DNA of 64,000 nt from Glutamicibacter nicotianae. GTDB lineage: Bacteria > Actinomycetota > Actinomycetes > Actinomycetales > Micrococcaceae. The stretch covers positions 186,001-250,000 of the forward strand of contig NZ_BJNE01000002.1 of NCBI RefSeq assembly GCF_006539525.1, given 5' to 3'. The position numbers and the translations under genes were made by a program. How positions within the stretch are numbered: the stretch's first letter is position 1; each line of letters starts with the position of its first letter. This document shows positions 1-8,218 of this stretch, one piece after another. The notes under the pieces are model-generated. The model saw only the letters and a list, made by a program, of their open reading frames with translations, ran no database searches and was not told the DNA's origin.

Positions 1-312
1 TTGCTCGACGGGCGAACCGGCAATGGCTGGAAGCTTGTGCTGAAGATCGGCACAATGCTCATCGTCTTCGTCGGCTCCATCGCCAACGCGAAGCTGATCT
101 GGGCCGCCGGAGACATTGGGCTCGGTTTGATTGCCTGGGTCAACCTCATCTGCCTCGCGCTGCTCTTCCCTACGGTGCGCAAGATCCACCGCGATTACGA
201 ACGGCAACGGAGAATGGGCCTCAATCCGGTCTTTGATCCCGTTTCACTCGGGATCACCGGTGCTGACTTCTGGGTCGAAGAGAACAACAAGAACAAGGTT
301 GAGGCGAACTAG
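1..312 (+). CDS. Sodium:alanine/glycine symporter (AGCS family), C-terminal part only
   Basis: The frame is open from the first base, so this is the 3' end of a gene that begins upstream of the window. The roughly 100 visible residues contain two hydrophobic segments and the family-typical stretch GDIGLGLIAWVNL, followed by a basic cytoplasmic region (KIHRDYERQRRMGLNPVFDP) and the ending GITGADFW, which resembles the C-terminus of AGCS amino-acid:cation symporters. Known family role: Na+- or H+-coupled uptake of small neutral amino acids across the inner membrane. It lies just upstream of a GntR regulator and a lyase/aldehyde-dehydrogenase pair, so it may import the substrate of that catabolic cluster (inference). 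The TTG at position 1 is probably only an internal codon. Confidence 0.75.
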   Translation: MLDGRTGNGWKLVLKIGTMLIVFVGSIANAKLIWAAGDIGLGLIAWVNLICLALLFPTVRKIHRDYERQRRMGLNPVFDPVSLGITGADFWVEENNKNKVEAN

Positions 313-391
313 CCTCAGTGCCCTGATGCGCTTCTGCCGAAGCGTGTCAGGGCCTTCCGTGTTGCGTCCGAGAATTTTCCCGTGCAGTGCC

Positions 392-1099
392 ATGGATAGA
401 ATGAGCATCATGACACTGAACAAACTTGAACCCAGCGCACTCGTGGGAGAACAGGTTTACGACGCCATTCACCGCAGCATCATCAACGGTGAACTTGAGG
501 CGGGGCAGCGTCTGCGCATCCGGGACCTGGCCGAGCAGCTCGGCACCAGCGTCATGCCCGTGCGCGAAGCCCTGCGGCGCCTCGAGGAAGGCGGACTGGT
601 CCAGACCATTCCGTACCGCGGCGCTGTGGTCAAGGGCTTCACCGCCCAGGAATTGCTCCATATCTATGCGGTGCGCCGCCTGCTGGAGGTCGAAGCCGCC
701 AAGCTGGGTGCCCCCAACCTCAGCGATGCTGACATTGCAGGGCTGCATGCTGACTACGACAAGATGATCGCGGCCCTGGAGCGGGAGGACATCAACGACT
801 GCCTGGCCCAGGACGAGGCTTTCCTGTCGCGGATGTACGCCGCCTCCGGCAACCCCTTTCTCATTGAAAGCATTGAGCGGCTGTGGACCCAATGCCGGGC
901 GTACAAGGTCATCGGTGCCCGCCGGGCCGTGGCCAGTGGCCGGCAGAAGATGCTGTGGGAATTCCAGCAGCAGATGCTCGAGGCTGCCGAATCCCGGGAC
1001 GCCAAGAAAATTGCCGACCTCAATGACGCCTCGATCATGGCGGCCATGGAGCGCATCCGCACTGCGCTCTCCGAGTCCGAGGAGCCCCAGGAGTCGTAG
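392..1099 (+). CDS. GntR-family (FCD-type) transcriptional regulator
   Basis: Starts from about the 13th residue with a GntR winged helix: EQVYDAIHRSIINGEL, then the recognition region LGTSVMPVREALRRLEEGGL and the wing PYRGAVVKGF. The C-terminal half is an all-helical FCD ligand domain (RRLLEVEAAKLG and later helices). About 235 residues, normal for the family. Three in-frame ATGs lie at 392, 401 and 410; none has a strong ribosome site (a GGATAG sequence begins at 394), so the exact start is uncertain. FCD regulators usually repress a neighbouring catabolic operon and respond to a small organic acid. The downstream lyase and dehydrogenase genes, with a palindrome in their leader, are the likely targets (inference). 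Confidence 0.85.
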   Translation: MDRMSIMTLNKLEPSALVGEQVYDAIHRSIINGELEAGQRLRIRDLAEQLGTSVMPVREALRRLEEGGLVQTIPYRGAVVKGFTAQELLHIYAVRRLLEVEAAKLGAPNLSDADIAGLHADYDKMIAALEREDINDCLAQDEAFLSRMYAASGNPFLIESIERLWTQCRAYKVIGARRAVASGRQKMLWEFQQQMLEAAESRDAKKIADLNDASIMAAMERIRTALSESEEPQES

Positions 1100-1177
1100 C
1101 GCTATTGCTTCCTCCAGTCTCCTGAAAGATCCTTTGCTTCTTCCGCTGAAATACTTGCTGTCACCCATTGTGTGATT

Positions 1178-1187
1178 TGTGATCACA
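1178..1187. promoter_or_regulatory. Palindromic operator candidate upstream of the lyase gene
   Basis: TGTGATCACA is a perfect 10-bp palindrome in the gap between the GntR gene and the lyase gene. It is preceded at 1171 by a direct copy of the half TGTGAT. It lies about 145 bases upstream of the lyase start, a position suited to control of the downstream operon. Assigning it to the adjacent GntR protein is inference; a CRP-type site is less likely because the halves have no spacer. Confidence 0.35.
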
Positions 1188-1332
1188 GATTACGATTGAA
1201 TGAGACGCCGGTTACATCTCCGGCACGAAGCCACACGCCGCACCCGCGGCAGATCCGGCAGCGGGACGCCCTGGAGCGTGCCGCGCATTCTCAATTCAAA
1301 CGCACATCATATTCAGCAAGGGAGCACTGCTC

Positions 1333-2235
1333 ATGTCTGTAAATCTTCATGGCATCCTGACCGCGCTTGTCGCGCCATTCACGGCCGACGGAAGCCTCGA
1401 CGAGACCGCGCTGCGCTCCCTGGTGGAGCGTAGCATCGCCGGCGGAGTCAACGGCGTTGTCGCCAATGGCTCCACCGGAGAATTCAGCGCGATGACCCAC
1501 GACGAGCGCAAGCGCGTGGTCGAGGTAGTTGTCGAAGCCGCCGCCGGCCGCGTCCCGGTAGTAGCGCAGACCGGAGCCACCACTGCCCGCGAAGCCATTG
1601 AACTCACCCAGCATGCGCAGCAGGTCGGCGCCGATGTGGCAATGATCGTGACTCCGTACTACGAGCCGATCTCCGAAGAGGAAACCGTCGACTACCTCAA
1701 GACCGTCTGCGCCTCGGTATCCATCCCGGTCATGCTCTACAACATCCCGCCAGCCACCGGCATCAACTTGGATCCCGAGCTGGTCGGCCGCCTCGCCGAC
1801 GAGATCCCGAACGTCAAGTACATCAAGGACTCCTCGGCGAACATGGAACAGGCAGTGCAGCTGATCCACCATCTTTCCGGCAAGATCCAGACCTTCGTAG
1901 GCTGGGACGTGCTGACCCTCTCGGGCTTGCTGGAAGGCGCGGCGGGCATCGTTGCCGGCGCTGCCAACGTGGTTCCGGCCGAACTGGCACAAGTCTACGC
2001 CGCCGTGCAGGCCGGCGACCTCGCCGCCGCCCGCAGCACCTGGAACCGGATCTACCCGGTAGTCGATGGGCTGATCACCGAGCCGTTCATCCCGGCGATC
2101 AAGGTCGCGCTGAGCCAGCAGGGGCACAGCGTGGGCGAACCCCGCCTGCCTATCCACCCAGCCAGCCAGGCGACCGTGCAGCGCATCAGCCAGTTGCTCG
2201 GCCAGCTCGAATCGGCCAAAGCCGTGGCCAACTGA
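1333..2235 (+). CDS. Dihydrodipicolinate synthase-family lyase/deaminase
   Basis: A 300-residue (beta/alpha)8 aldolase of the DapA/N-acetylneuraminate lyase superfamily. Visible family features are NGSTGEF near residue 46, YNIPPATG with Tyr136, and YIKDSS with the Schiff-base lysine at 165. A GGGAG ribosome site precedes the ATG. A catabolic regulator lies upstream and an aldehyde dehydrogenase follows 16 bases downstream, so a biosynthetic DapA is less likely than a catabolic member. Known examples of such pairs are the pyrroline-4-hydroxy-2-carboxylate deaminase of hydroxyproline breakdown and 5-keto-4-deoxyglucarate dehydratase, both of which yield 2-oxoglutarate semialdehyde. The substrate cannot be settled from the sequence. 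Confidence 0.85.
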   Translation: MSVNLHGILTALVAPFTADGSLDETALRSLVERSIAGGVNGVVANGSTGEFSAMTHDERKRVVEVVVEAAAGRVPVVAQTGATTAREAIELTQHAQQVGADVAMIVTPYYEPISEEETVDYLKTVCASVSIPVMLYNIPPATGINLDPELVGRLADEIPNVKYIKDSSANMEQAVQLIHHLSGKIQTFVGWDVLTLSGLLEGAAGIVAGAANVVPAELAQVYAAVQAGDLAAARSTWNRIYPVVDGLITEPFIPAIKVALSQQGHSVGEPRLPIHPASQATVQRISQLLGQLESAKAVAN

Positions 2236-2251
2236 ACCGAGGAGAGCCATC

Positions 2252-3745
2252 ATGGAATTGTCCACCAGAGCTGCAATCAAGCGCGGCACCTCCGAGGCGC
2301 TAGCTGCCGCCAGCTTGCCCGAGAACCAGCTGTTCATCAACGGGAGCTTCGTGCCAGGCGCCAGCGGCGACAGTTTCACCGTCGTGGACCCCAGCACGGG
2401 GAAGGGCATCCTGGAGATCCCGCGGGCGTCGGTTGAGGAAGTCGACCAGGCAGTGCTCGCGGCCAAGGAAGCTTTCACCGAGTGGGGACGGATCCTGCCC
2501 AGCGAACGCGCAGCCGTTCTGCTGAAGATCGCCGACCGCCTCGAAGAGCACCAGGCCGAATTGATGGCGCTGGAGTCGCTGAATACCGGCAAGCCGTCAG
2601 CGGTGGCCGAAGACGACGTCAGCTCCGCCATTGATTCCTTCCGGTTCATGGCCGGTGCCCTGCGTTCGGGCACCAGCCTGTCCGCCGGGGAGTACGCCAA
2701 GGACCATTTGTCGATGATCGTGCGCGAGCCCTTGGGGGTCATCGGGGCAGTCACCCCGTGGAACTATCCGCTGCTGATGGGAGTATGGAAAATCGCTCCG
2801 ATTCTGGCTGCTGGCAACACCCTGGTGCTCAAGCCGTCGGAAACGACCCCGCTGAGCACCCTGAAGTTCGCGCAGCTCACTGCAGACTTGCTGCCTGCGG
2901 GCGTGTTCAACGTGCTCACCGGCAAGGGCTCGGTCATCGGAACGCGCCTGTCCGAGCACCCGGAGGTGGCCATGGTGGCGCTGACCGGGTCGGTGGGCAG
3001 CGGAATCTCCGTGGCCAGCGTGGCGGCGCAATCGGTCAAGCGCGTCCATTTGGAATTGGGAGGCAAGGCCCCGGTGGTGGTCTTCGAGGATGCAGATATC
3101 GAGGCAGCAGTTGCTGGGATCCGTTCCGCAGGCTACTGGAACTCGGGCCAGGAATGCGGAGCCGCCTGCCGGGTGCTTGTCCACGAATCCATCGCCGGGG
3201 AATTCACCCGGCGGCTGGGCGAGGCAGTGTCCAGCCTGGTGGTGGGCGAGCCCGGAGCCGGTGACGAGGTGGAGATCGGCCCGATGATTTCGAAAGCCCA
3301 CTATGACCGGGTCCTGGAGCACCTGGAGAAGGCCAAGGCCGAGGGCGCCAGCTTCGTTACAGGTGGCGGGGCGATGGAAGGCCCGGGCTATTTCATTGAG
3401 CCGACCGTGATCGATGCTCCGCAGGGAGCCTCATGCACCCAGGAGGAAATCTTCGGCCCGGTGGTTTCCGTGGAGACCTTCAGCACCGAGCAGGATGCAC
3501 TGGACCGGGCCAACGAGGTGCCGTTCGGCCTGGCCGCATCGGTGTGGACCAAGGACGCCCAGCGCAGCCACTTCGTGGCATCGCGGCTTGATGCCGGAAC
3601 CGTCTGGGTGAACTCGCATCTGGCGCTGGCCACCGAAATGCCGTGGGGCGGGTTCAAGGGCTCGGGCTACGGGCGGGATCTTTCCGCTTATGCCATTGAC
3701 GACTACTCGCGCACCAAGCACGTCATGCACCACACTGGCCGTTAA
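2252..3745 (+). CDS. NAD(P)-dependent aldehyde dehydrogenase (gamma-aminobutyraldehyde/semialdehyde type)
   Basis: 497 residues, full length for the ALDH superfamily. The substrate-channel motif TPWNYP is near 168, ELGGKAP carries the general base Glu268, and NSGQEC carries the nucleophile Cys302. EEIFGPV and the C-terminal GGFKGSGYGRDLS are also present. The ending EMPWGGFKGSGYGRDLS..YAIDDYSRTKHVM resembles gamma-aminobutyraldehyde dehydrogenases, but 2-oxoglutarate-semialdehyde dehydrogenases belong to the same superfamily. It has a GAGGAG ribosome site and lies 16 bases after the DapA-family gene, so the two are probably co-transcribed. Likely role: oxidation of the aldehyde made by the upstream lyase (inference). 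Confidence 0.88.
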   Translation: MELSTRAAIKRGTSEALAAASLPENQLFINGSFVPGASGDSFTVVDPSTGKGILEIPRASVEEVDQAVLAAKEAFTEWGRILPSERAAVLLKIADRLEEHQAELMALESLNTGKPSAVAEDDVSSAIDSFRFMAGALRSGTSLSAGEYAKDHLSMIVREPLGVIGAVTPWNYPLLMGVWKIAPILAAGNTLVLKPSETTPLSTLKFAQLTADLLPAGVFNVLTGKGSVIGTRLSEHPEVAMVALTGSVGSGISVASVAAQSVKRVHLELGGKAPVVVFEDADIEAAVAGIRSAGYWNSGQECGAACRVLVHESIAGEFTRRLGEAVSSLVVGEPGAGDEVEIGPMISKAHYDRVLEHLEKAKAEGASFVTGGGAMEGPGYFIEPTVIDAPQGASCTQEEIFGPVVSVETFSTEQDALDRANEVPFGLAASVWTKDAQRSHFVASRLDAGTVWVNSHLALATEMPWGGFKGSGYGRDLSAYAIDDYSRTKHVMHHTGR

Positions 3746-4146
3746 GCGCCTAACACCAAATCGCCGTTGGAGAATTGCTCCCCAAGAGTTGGACTGTACA
3801 AACTACAACAACCTTCGGGGAGCATTTCCATGCCTCGGGGAAGCAAGCTACCGAATGAGCGACTGCGGGAAAGGTGTTTTCAGGCCTCGGGCGCTGAACA
3901 GGTCTTCACCTGTGATTCTCGATTTCTCAACAATGGGCATCACGCTTTATGGGTGATGCCATCACGCTTTGCGCATCCGGTTGTGGCTTCTTGGCTGTTC
4001 GGGGTCCTGGAATCCGCAAACCTGGAGAGAGGACCGAGACCAGCAGCTAGACACAAAAGGAGCCCGGTTCTGGCTCATTAGCGGACCGAGCCAATATGGT
4101 CGGTGGCCAGCCATGAGAATGAGCCAGGGCCGATGGGACGAAGTGC
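3746..4146. other. Intergenic region with one inverted repeat
   Basis: About 400 bases with no convincing gene on either strand. GGCATCAC at 3936-3943 pairs with GTGATGCC at 3953-3960 (8-bp stem, 9-base loop). There is no following T run, so a terminator for the aldehyde dehydrogenase is possible but weak. The overlapping words ATCACGCTTTATG and ATCACGCTTTGCG form a short direct repeat. Confidence 0.3.
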
Positions 4147-4629
4147 CTACTTGCTCGCGCGCGCCGCGAGGGGAGCGTCTATGTGGCAACGATCCGGCAG
4201 TGGATATCGAGCCACTGAGGTGGTTCGCGACTGCATCGCGGGGCAGGCCGGGATCTTATGGGCGACGGCAGTGTTCTTCCAGAATTTCACACGGAACTCA
4301 GCAATGAGCTCGGTCGACAGGCGTTCGAAGAACTCTCCCATGGTGAGTCGATCAGTGCAGGCCTTGGTGACTTTCAGTGCTGCTTGGGGGACGGTGACAT
4401 GCATCATGTGCAGTTCCTCGGTCTGCGGATCGAGCATGGCCACCAGCACTGCGCGGCCATGGATCGATGCCATTCCCATGGCATCGTTGAGCGTTTCGGC
4501 CGGCTGGGTCATGACGATCGGCATTCCCTGCGCCCAGCCGTAGTCGGACAGGTGGGCTTTGCCTTCACGGGTGGCGAGAAAATCAGCGACTCTGACTGCG
4601 GTTCGGGTTCGTACGATTCGACCTGGCAT
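4147..4629 (-). CDS. Uncharacterised protein, paralogue of the gene at 18836-19276
   Basis: 160 residues, no family I can name. The start at 4629 is chosen for the ribosome site AAAGGGAAG seven bases upstream. It aligns by eye along nearly its whole length with the protein at 18836-19276. Shared blocks are an N-terminal YGW-x-x-G-x-P, then HGRAVL, D-x-QT-x-EL, H-x-TVP, and a C-terminal FRV-x-FW with IP. No signal peptide, membrane segment or cysteine motif is visible, so a soluble mixed alpha/beta domain is likely. It lies beside genes that look stress-related. I do not assign a function. Confidence 0.7.
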   Translation of the reverse strand: MPGRIVRTRTAVRVADFLATREGKAHLSDYGWAQGMPIVMTQPAETLNDAMGMASIHGRAVLVAMLDPQTEELHMMHVTVPQAALKVTKACTDRLTMGEFFERLSTELIAEFRVKFWKNTAVAHKIPACPAMQSRTTSVARYPLPDRCHIDAPLAARASK

Positions 4630-4763
4630 TTTAGATACTTCCCTTTCTTGCACTGCTCATGAAAATAGCGATATTGACGTAAGGCTCCGCAGCGGGATGC
4701 GCTGTGGAAAGGTCCTTTCGTTTTGGTGCTGCCGCTCTTGGCGGGCGGCGGGTGCTGCAGGTC

Positions 4764-5243
4764 CTAGGCCATGCTCAAATCTGCAGGGGAGGCATCTGAT
4801 TGACTTCCCGAACTGGCAGGTTCGAGCCCTGACCCGGGGGTGGGGGTCTGCTTCGGTGCGGCGAAAGGCTGATCGAGCCAATGCGCGGGGAGTTCGGCCT
4901 CGGGTGCGTGCTCTGGTGCCGCGAGCAGGCTCTCCTTGCCCGCGACGGCGAACTGCAGATTCTTCACCTCGAAGCGGACACCGAGCGCGCTTTCCATCTG
5001 CGGCAGGAGGGTGTCGTTGACGTACTGCATCAACTCGGGCACCTGGTCTTCGCTTTTTGCCGTGCATGCCAAGTTGATGACCAGCTGCTCCGGGGAGCCG
5101 GTAATAGTGCATATTGCTGAATGCACGGTATCCCGGCTCCGGCACTGTTCAGAGGCGAAGGCGGCGATCTTCTGGATTCGCGTGCTCCACGCGCTGCCTT
5201 GCCGCGGGGAGGTTTCTACGGGAACTGCTAAGGATTCTTTCAT
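4764..5243 (-). CDS. Hypothetical protein, weakly like Asp23-associated small proteins
   Basis: 159 residues. The first ~105 residues look like a compact alpha/beta domain (helix IQKIAAFASEQCRS, strands HSAICTI and LVINLAC, helix ELMQYVNDTLLPQMESALG, strand VRFEVKNLQFAV). The last ~50 residues are a Pro/Ala/Ser-rich disordered tail. The alternation of strands with a helix before a final strand is reminiscent of small proteins found with Asp23/Gls24 alkaline-shock clusters, but this is only a hint. Its upstream region carries the 13-bp motif at 5286-5298, which recurs before the gene at 6216. This suggests control by the divergent MarR regulator (inference). Confidence 0.6.
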   Translation of the reverse strand: MKESLAVPVETSPRQGSAWSTRIQKIAAFASEQCRSRDTVHSAICTITGSPEQLVINLACTAKSEDQVPELMQYVNDTLLPQMESALGVRFEVKNLQFAVAGKESLLAAPEHAPEAELPAHWLDQPFAAPKQTPTPGSGLEPASSGSQSDASPADLSMA

Positions 5244-5285
5244 CTTTCACTCCGGTACTGATAGCTGTTTCGTAGTAGAATATCT

Positions 5286-5298
5286 TTAGACAGGCTAA
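5286..5298. promoter_or_regulatory. Candidate MarR operator, copy 1 (TTAG-N5-CTAA)
   Basis: TTAGACAGGCTAA is a 4-5-4 inverted repeat lying 43 bases upstream of the minus-strand gene at 5243 and about 120 bases upstream of the MarR start. Its reverse complement is identical over 13 bases to the site at 6185-6197. A second overlapping symmetry, CTAACTATTAG, follows immediately, giving a cluster of TTAG/CTAA halves. Confidence 0.5.
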
Positions 5299-5418
5299 CT
5301 ATTAGCTAGGTTACATGAATTTTTCGGTGTTGGGCAAGCTGGACCTCGCGGAAACGGGCATTGGAAGCCCCGGGGGTTGCGGGCATGGCGTTCGTATCCG
5401 GCGGAAGGAGTTCTTCTC

Positions 5419-5967
5419 ATGAGCAGCTATCAAGCCAACGGGTATTGGTATGGCGAGGGCCGTTCGGTGCCCGAGGCAGTGGATTTGTTGAATCTGATGC
5501 GCAGGTACCGTGAGGCGGAGCGCAGGATGCGAGCTGCGACCCGCGGTTCGATGGGGATGAATGAGACCGATATGTCCGCGCTGCGATTCCTGCTCGCCGA
5601 GCACCGCAAAGGGGTGACTCCCCGCCAGCGGGATTTTGCTGAGGAACTGGGGATCTCCAATGCTTCGGTGTCGGTATTGATCGACCGGTTATGCCGCGAT
5701 GGGTATGCCGAGCGTGTTGTGCATCCTGCGGATCGGCGGTCTGTGGGAATTGTGCCCACTGATTACAGCGATACGGAGGTTCGTGGAACGCTGCATCGGA
5801 TGCATGAGCAGATGATGGATGCCGTGGGCACGCTCTCCGAGGACGAGCGGGTTGCGGCAGCCAAGTTCCTGGAGGCTATGATCCGCAGTGTCGAGATCGA
5901 TGACGAGCCAAGCCGGCCATCCGCGGGGAAGGGCGTGGTGAGGGAGGGTGCCCTGCCTTCGCGGTAG
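5419..5967 (+). CDS. MarR-family transcriptional regulator
   Basis: 182 residues with a central winged helix: ETDMSALRFLLAE, RQRDFAEELGISNASVSVLIDRLCRDGYAERVVHPADRRS (quoted in parts; recognition helix around NASVSVLIDRL) and a wing ending in DRRSVGIVPT. Helices on either side would form the dimer interface. The start at 5419 follows a strong GGAAGGAG site eight bases upstream. MarR proteins bind short palindromes as dimers and usually repress divergent or adjacent genes. The repeated TTAG-N5-CTAA motif on both sides of this gene is the obvious candidate site (inference). Genes nearby look like general-stress functions. Confidence 0.88.
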   Translation: MSSYQANGYWYGEGRSVPEAVDLLNLMRRYREAERRMRAATRGSMGMNETDMSALRFLLAEHRKGVTPRQRDFAEELGISNASVSVLIDRLCRDGYAERVVHPADRRSVGIVPTDYSDTEVRGTLHRMHEQMMDAVGTLSEDERVAAAKFLEAMIRSVEIDDEPSRPSAGKGVVREGALPSR

Positions 5968-6184
5968 GCGCAAGGCGCAGGGCATGTGATTCGCCCACGG
6001 CGCGTGACTTGGCTGCCGGCTTGAGTGCCAGCCTTGCCGCGGGGGCGACCCTGGCTGGTCGACTCTTGCTTTTATTTGGCGAGTGCCAGATGTGCGAAAG
6101 GGCCCATTTCCGGGTTTCTGGGGAAAAGCTTATGGCTGCTGCCATGGATAACCCAGGGCCGTAGGGTGGGAGCATCAAAATTAT

Positions 6185-6197
6185 TTAGCCTGTCTAA
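6185..6197. promoter_or_regulatory. Candidate MarR operator, copy 2
   Basis: TTAGCCTGTCTAA, the exact reverse complement of the 5286-5298 site, lies 18 bases before the proposed start of the gene at 6216. The adjoining CTAACAAGTTAG adds a second overlapping inverted repeat. Its position over the likely promoter fits repression. Confidence 0.5.
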
Positions 6198-6215
6198 CAA
6201 GTTAGGATGATGCAA

Positions 6216-6515
6216 ATGCGACGAAAGCACCTTGACGTCAGTGTCAGCCATGACGAGTTCGAAGATCTGAATAACGCTCTGGAGGACCATCGAGATGGTT
6301 TCAAGAGGATGGCCGAAGAGGCGGCCAATGGCTTCGGTTTGGAACCGGAATACTGGGAAGGGCGAGCTGCGGAAGTCGAGGGTCTGCGCGAGACGATTCA
6401 CGAGCACAGTACTGACGAGCTCGAACAGGGCGAGTCTTCCACCAGCGAAGCGGACACTGGCCCCGAGGTCGATTCGGCTCGGGATCGGGACTTCGAGTCT
6501 GATTCTCGTCAATGA
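6216..6515 (+). CDS. Small acidic hypothetical protein
   Basis: 99 residues, no recognised family. The first ~65 residues are predicted helical and charged (DEFEDLNNALEDHRDGFKRMAEEAANGFG, cited as the region from residue 12 to 40). The last ~35 are very acidic and Ser/Glu/Asp-rich, probably disordered. I place the start at 6216, eight bases after AGGA; ATGs at 6207 and 6210 are alternatives, of which only 6207 is in frame. The 13-bp motif shared with the 5243 promoter lies just upstream, so it is probably in the same small regulon. A strong hairpin follows at 6555. Confidence 0.6.
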   Translation: MRRKHLDVSVSHDEFEDLNNALEDHRDGFKRMAEEAANGFGLEPEYWEGRAAEVEGLRETIHEHSTDELEQGESSTSEADTGPEVDSARDRDFESDSRQ

Positions 6516-6554
6516 ACATCCGGCGCAGGCATGCCAGATGCGCTTCCTCGCACG

Positions 6555-6590
6555 GCAACGGTCCACCGCGATTCCGTGGTGGACCGTTGC
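6555..6590. terminator. Strong hairpin between convergent genes
   Basis: GCAACGGTCCACC (6555-6567) pairs perfectly with GGTGGACCGTTGC (6578-6590): a 13-bp stem with a 10-base loop and no T run. It lies between the stops of the convergent genes ending at 6515 and 6604 and probably serves both. Confidence 0.7.
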
Positions 6591-6603
6591 TCTGCAAGTG
6601 CAG

Positions 6604-6864
6604 TTAGGCACGCTTGCGCGTGAGCACTCCCCAAATAACCAGTACGATCAACGAGCCGCCGATGGCCAGAAGCCAACTGGACAGGGACCAGAACTGATCC
6701 ACTCCTTCACCGAAGACGGCTGAGCCGATCCAGCCACCTACGACCGCGCCGACGATGCCCAGCAGTAAAGTAGCGAGCCATCCGCCGCCCTGCTCTCCGG
6801 GTTTGATGGCCTTGGCAATAGCACCGGCTATCAGTCCCAGTACGATCCAACCTAAAATACCCAT
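6604..6864 (-). CDS. GlsB/YeaQ/YmgE-family small stress membrane protein
   Basis: 86 residues, almost entirely hydrophobic, with three membrane segments: GWIVLGLIAGAIAKAI, a glycine-rich WLATLLLGIVGAVVGGWIGS, and SWLLAIGGSLIVLVIWGVL. The turn KPGEQGGGW between the first two is the family signature (transglycosylase-associated/GlsB family). The start at 6864 follows GAGGAG seven bases upstream; the long in-frame extension beyond it has no ribosome site and is not protein-like. Members are usually induced by general or envelope stress, but their molecular role is unknown. It fits the neighbouring stress-type genes. Confidence 0.88.
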   Translation of the reverse strand: MGILGWIVLGLIAGAIAKAIKPGEQGGGWLATLLLGIVGAVVGGWIGSAVFGEGVDQFWSLSSWLLAIGGSLIVLVIWGVLTRKRA

Positions 6865-7476
6865 GAGCTCTCCTCGACTATTTTGTAGCGGTCTAGTTCT
6901 TTGGTGGCGACACTCGCCCCTTGTCCCGTAAGCTACCCGCAAGTTAGAGCCACTGGCTGATTGCTGGAAGATTCCTGATGGTTGAGGGAATGCGAAAGGG
7001 GCGAAAACGCCATTGCGTACTACCACGTTCAGTGGGTGGGAGGCAAAAGTCCTCACGCTGTAAAAAGAGCAACATGACCCGGCTGCTGGGCTAGTAGGAC
7101 GCTATCTGGCCCTCTCGGAAAAGAAAAGCACTGTGTGAGCCTGAGAATGATTCATAAAGAAGAATCCTGGCAGGCATGCTTTGATAGGTGGCCGATGCCG
7201 GAGGAATGATCACTGGTGCATGGAGTGAAAAAATCAGCTCGCCCCTATTCCTCGAGGGTGTTGCGTGCAAGCACCAACGCCGTTGACAGTTACACCTGGT
7301 CTGATGCCTCAGCGTGAGTTGAGGCTAGCTTACGGCTTTCGACGCCGTTCCAGTGACTGATACAAGTTCCGGTCCGGTACGAGAACCTGCGTTTTCGCTG
7401 GAAGTCCGTTGCGCGGTGCCAAGGGCCCGGTAGCGTGGCGTGTGTACCTGATGGACAAGTTGAACGGGAGATTGCC
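6865..7476. other. Intergenic region, no gene seen
   Basis: About 610 bases between the divergent GlsB and PPOX-family genes. The open frames here have poor ribosome sites and no recognisable protein pattern. I see no tRNA or clear structured RNA. It presumably holds the two promoters. Confidence 0.4.
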
Positions 7477-7971
7477 GTGGCGCACGATAAAGCAGCACAC
7501 ATTGACGAAGTGGAAAAGCTTGTGGAAATCATCAAGGACATCAAGATTGCGATGCTAACGACTCATGGACCGGACGGGTTGGAAAGTCGTCCGCTGAGTG
7601 TCACCGAGGTGGGCAACGACGCGGACGTGTGGTTCTTCACTGCTGCTTCTTCGGATGTTGCCGAGCAGGTCTCCAAGGATCAGGAAGTTAACGCCGCGTT
7701 CTCGAACGACAAGTCTTGGGTGTCGCTCAGCGGCAAGGCCAATCTGGTCACGGACGTTGCCAAGAAGAAGGAACTGTGGAATTCGGCGGTGGCAGCCTTC
7801 TTCAGCCAGGAGCCCGAATCCCCGGAGGTTGTGCTCATCCACCTGAAATCCGACTCCGCGCAATACTGGGAAAACCCCGGCGGGGTACTGAGCCTGGCCG
7901 CCAGTTGGGTCAAGGGCAAGGTAGCCGGAGAACCGGCCCATCCCGGGGATTCGGCAACCGTAGATCTGTAG
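7477..7971 (+). CDS. Pyridoxamine 5'-phosphate oxidase-like general stress protein
   Basis: 164 residues with the split beta-barrel pattern of the GSP26/PPOX stress group: KDIKIAMLTTHGPDGLESRPL, DVWFFTAASSDVAEQV, VNAAFSNDKSWVSLSGKANLV (cited in pieces), then the conserved KKELWNSAVAAFF and VVLIHLKSDSAQYWE. The GTG start at 7477 follows GGGAG six bases upstream; the preceding in-frame ATG lacks a ribosome site. Proteins of this group bind a flavin, F420 or heme and occur in stress regulons; most have no defined substrate. It is followed by a hairpin and fits the stress-gene neighbourhood. Confidence 0.85.
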   Translation: MAHDKAAHIDEVEKLVEIIKDIKIAMLTTHGPDGLESRPLSVTEVGNDADVWFFTAASSDVAEQVSKDQEVNAAFSNDKSWVSLSGKANLVTDVAKKKELWNSAVAAFFSQEPESPEVVLIHLKSDSAQYWENPGGVLSLAASWVKGKVAGEPAHPGDSATVDL

Positions 7972-7990
7972 CCGTGAAGGTGTGAGCGAC

Positions 7991-8031
7991 AAGGGCGCGG
8001 AATTCGCATGAACTGCGATTTGCGTGCCCTT
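7991..8031 (+). terminator. Hairpin after the PPOX-family gene
   Basis: AAGGGCGCG (7991-7999) pairs with CGTGCCCTT (8023-8031), with one G-T pair. An inner CGCA/TGCG stem extends the structure. It begins 20 bases after the stop at 7971. Confidence 0.5.
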
Positions 8032-8218
8032 GGCCGTTGTATGATGTTGCGGCTATGAGGACGGCTGTCTTTCGCTTTCGACGACCTATCTGCGGTTGGG
8101 CATCTTCATGCCGGTCATGCCCCACCGGGTATCAGGGGAGTGTATCCGAGGGGCAATTCAGGAAACGTGAACGGTAGGTTGCAAGGCATCTCATCGAGCC
8201 CAGGTCCCCCAAGAAACA

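Noticed and set aside
1171-1187. CRP-type binding site before the lyase gene
   Set aside because: The halves TGTGA/TCACA abut without the 6-base spacer of a CRP site, so I list it only as a palindrome.
3936-3970. Possible small repeat array (ATCACGCTTT twice)
   Set aside because: Only two imperfect copies about 20 bases apart; no array or CRISPR-like spacing.
4805-4830. T-arm-like AGGTTCGAGCCCTG
   Set aside because: It lies inside the coding frame of the minus-strand gene at 4764-5243 and no tRNA can be folded around it.
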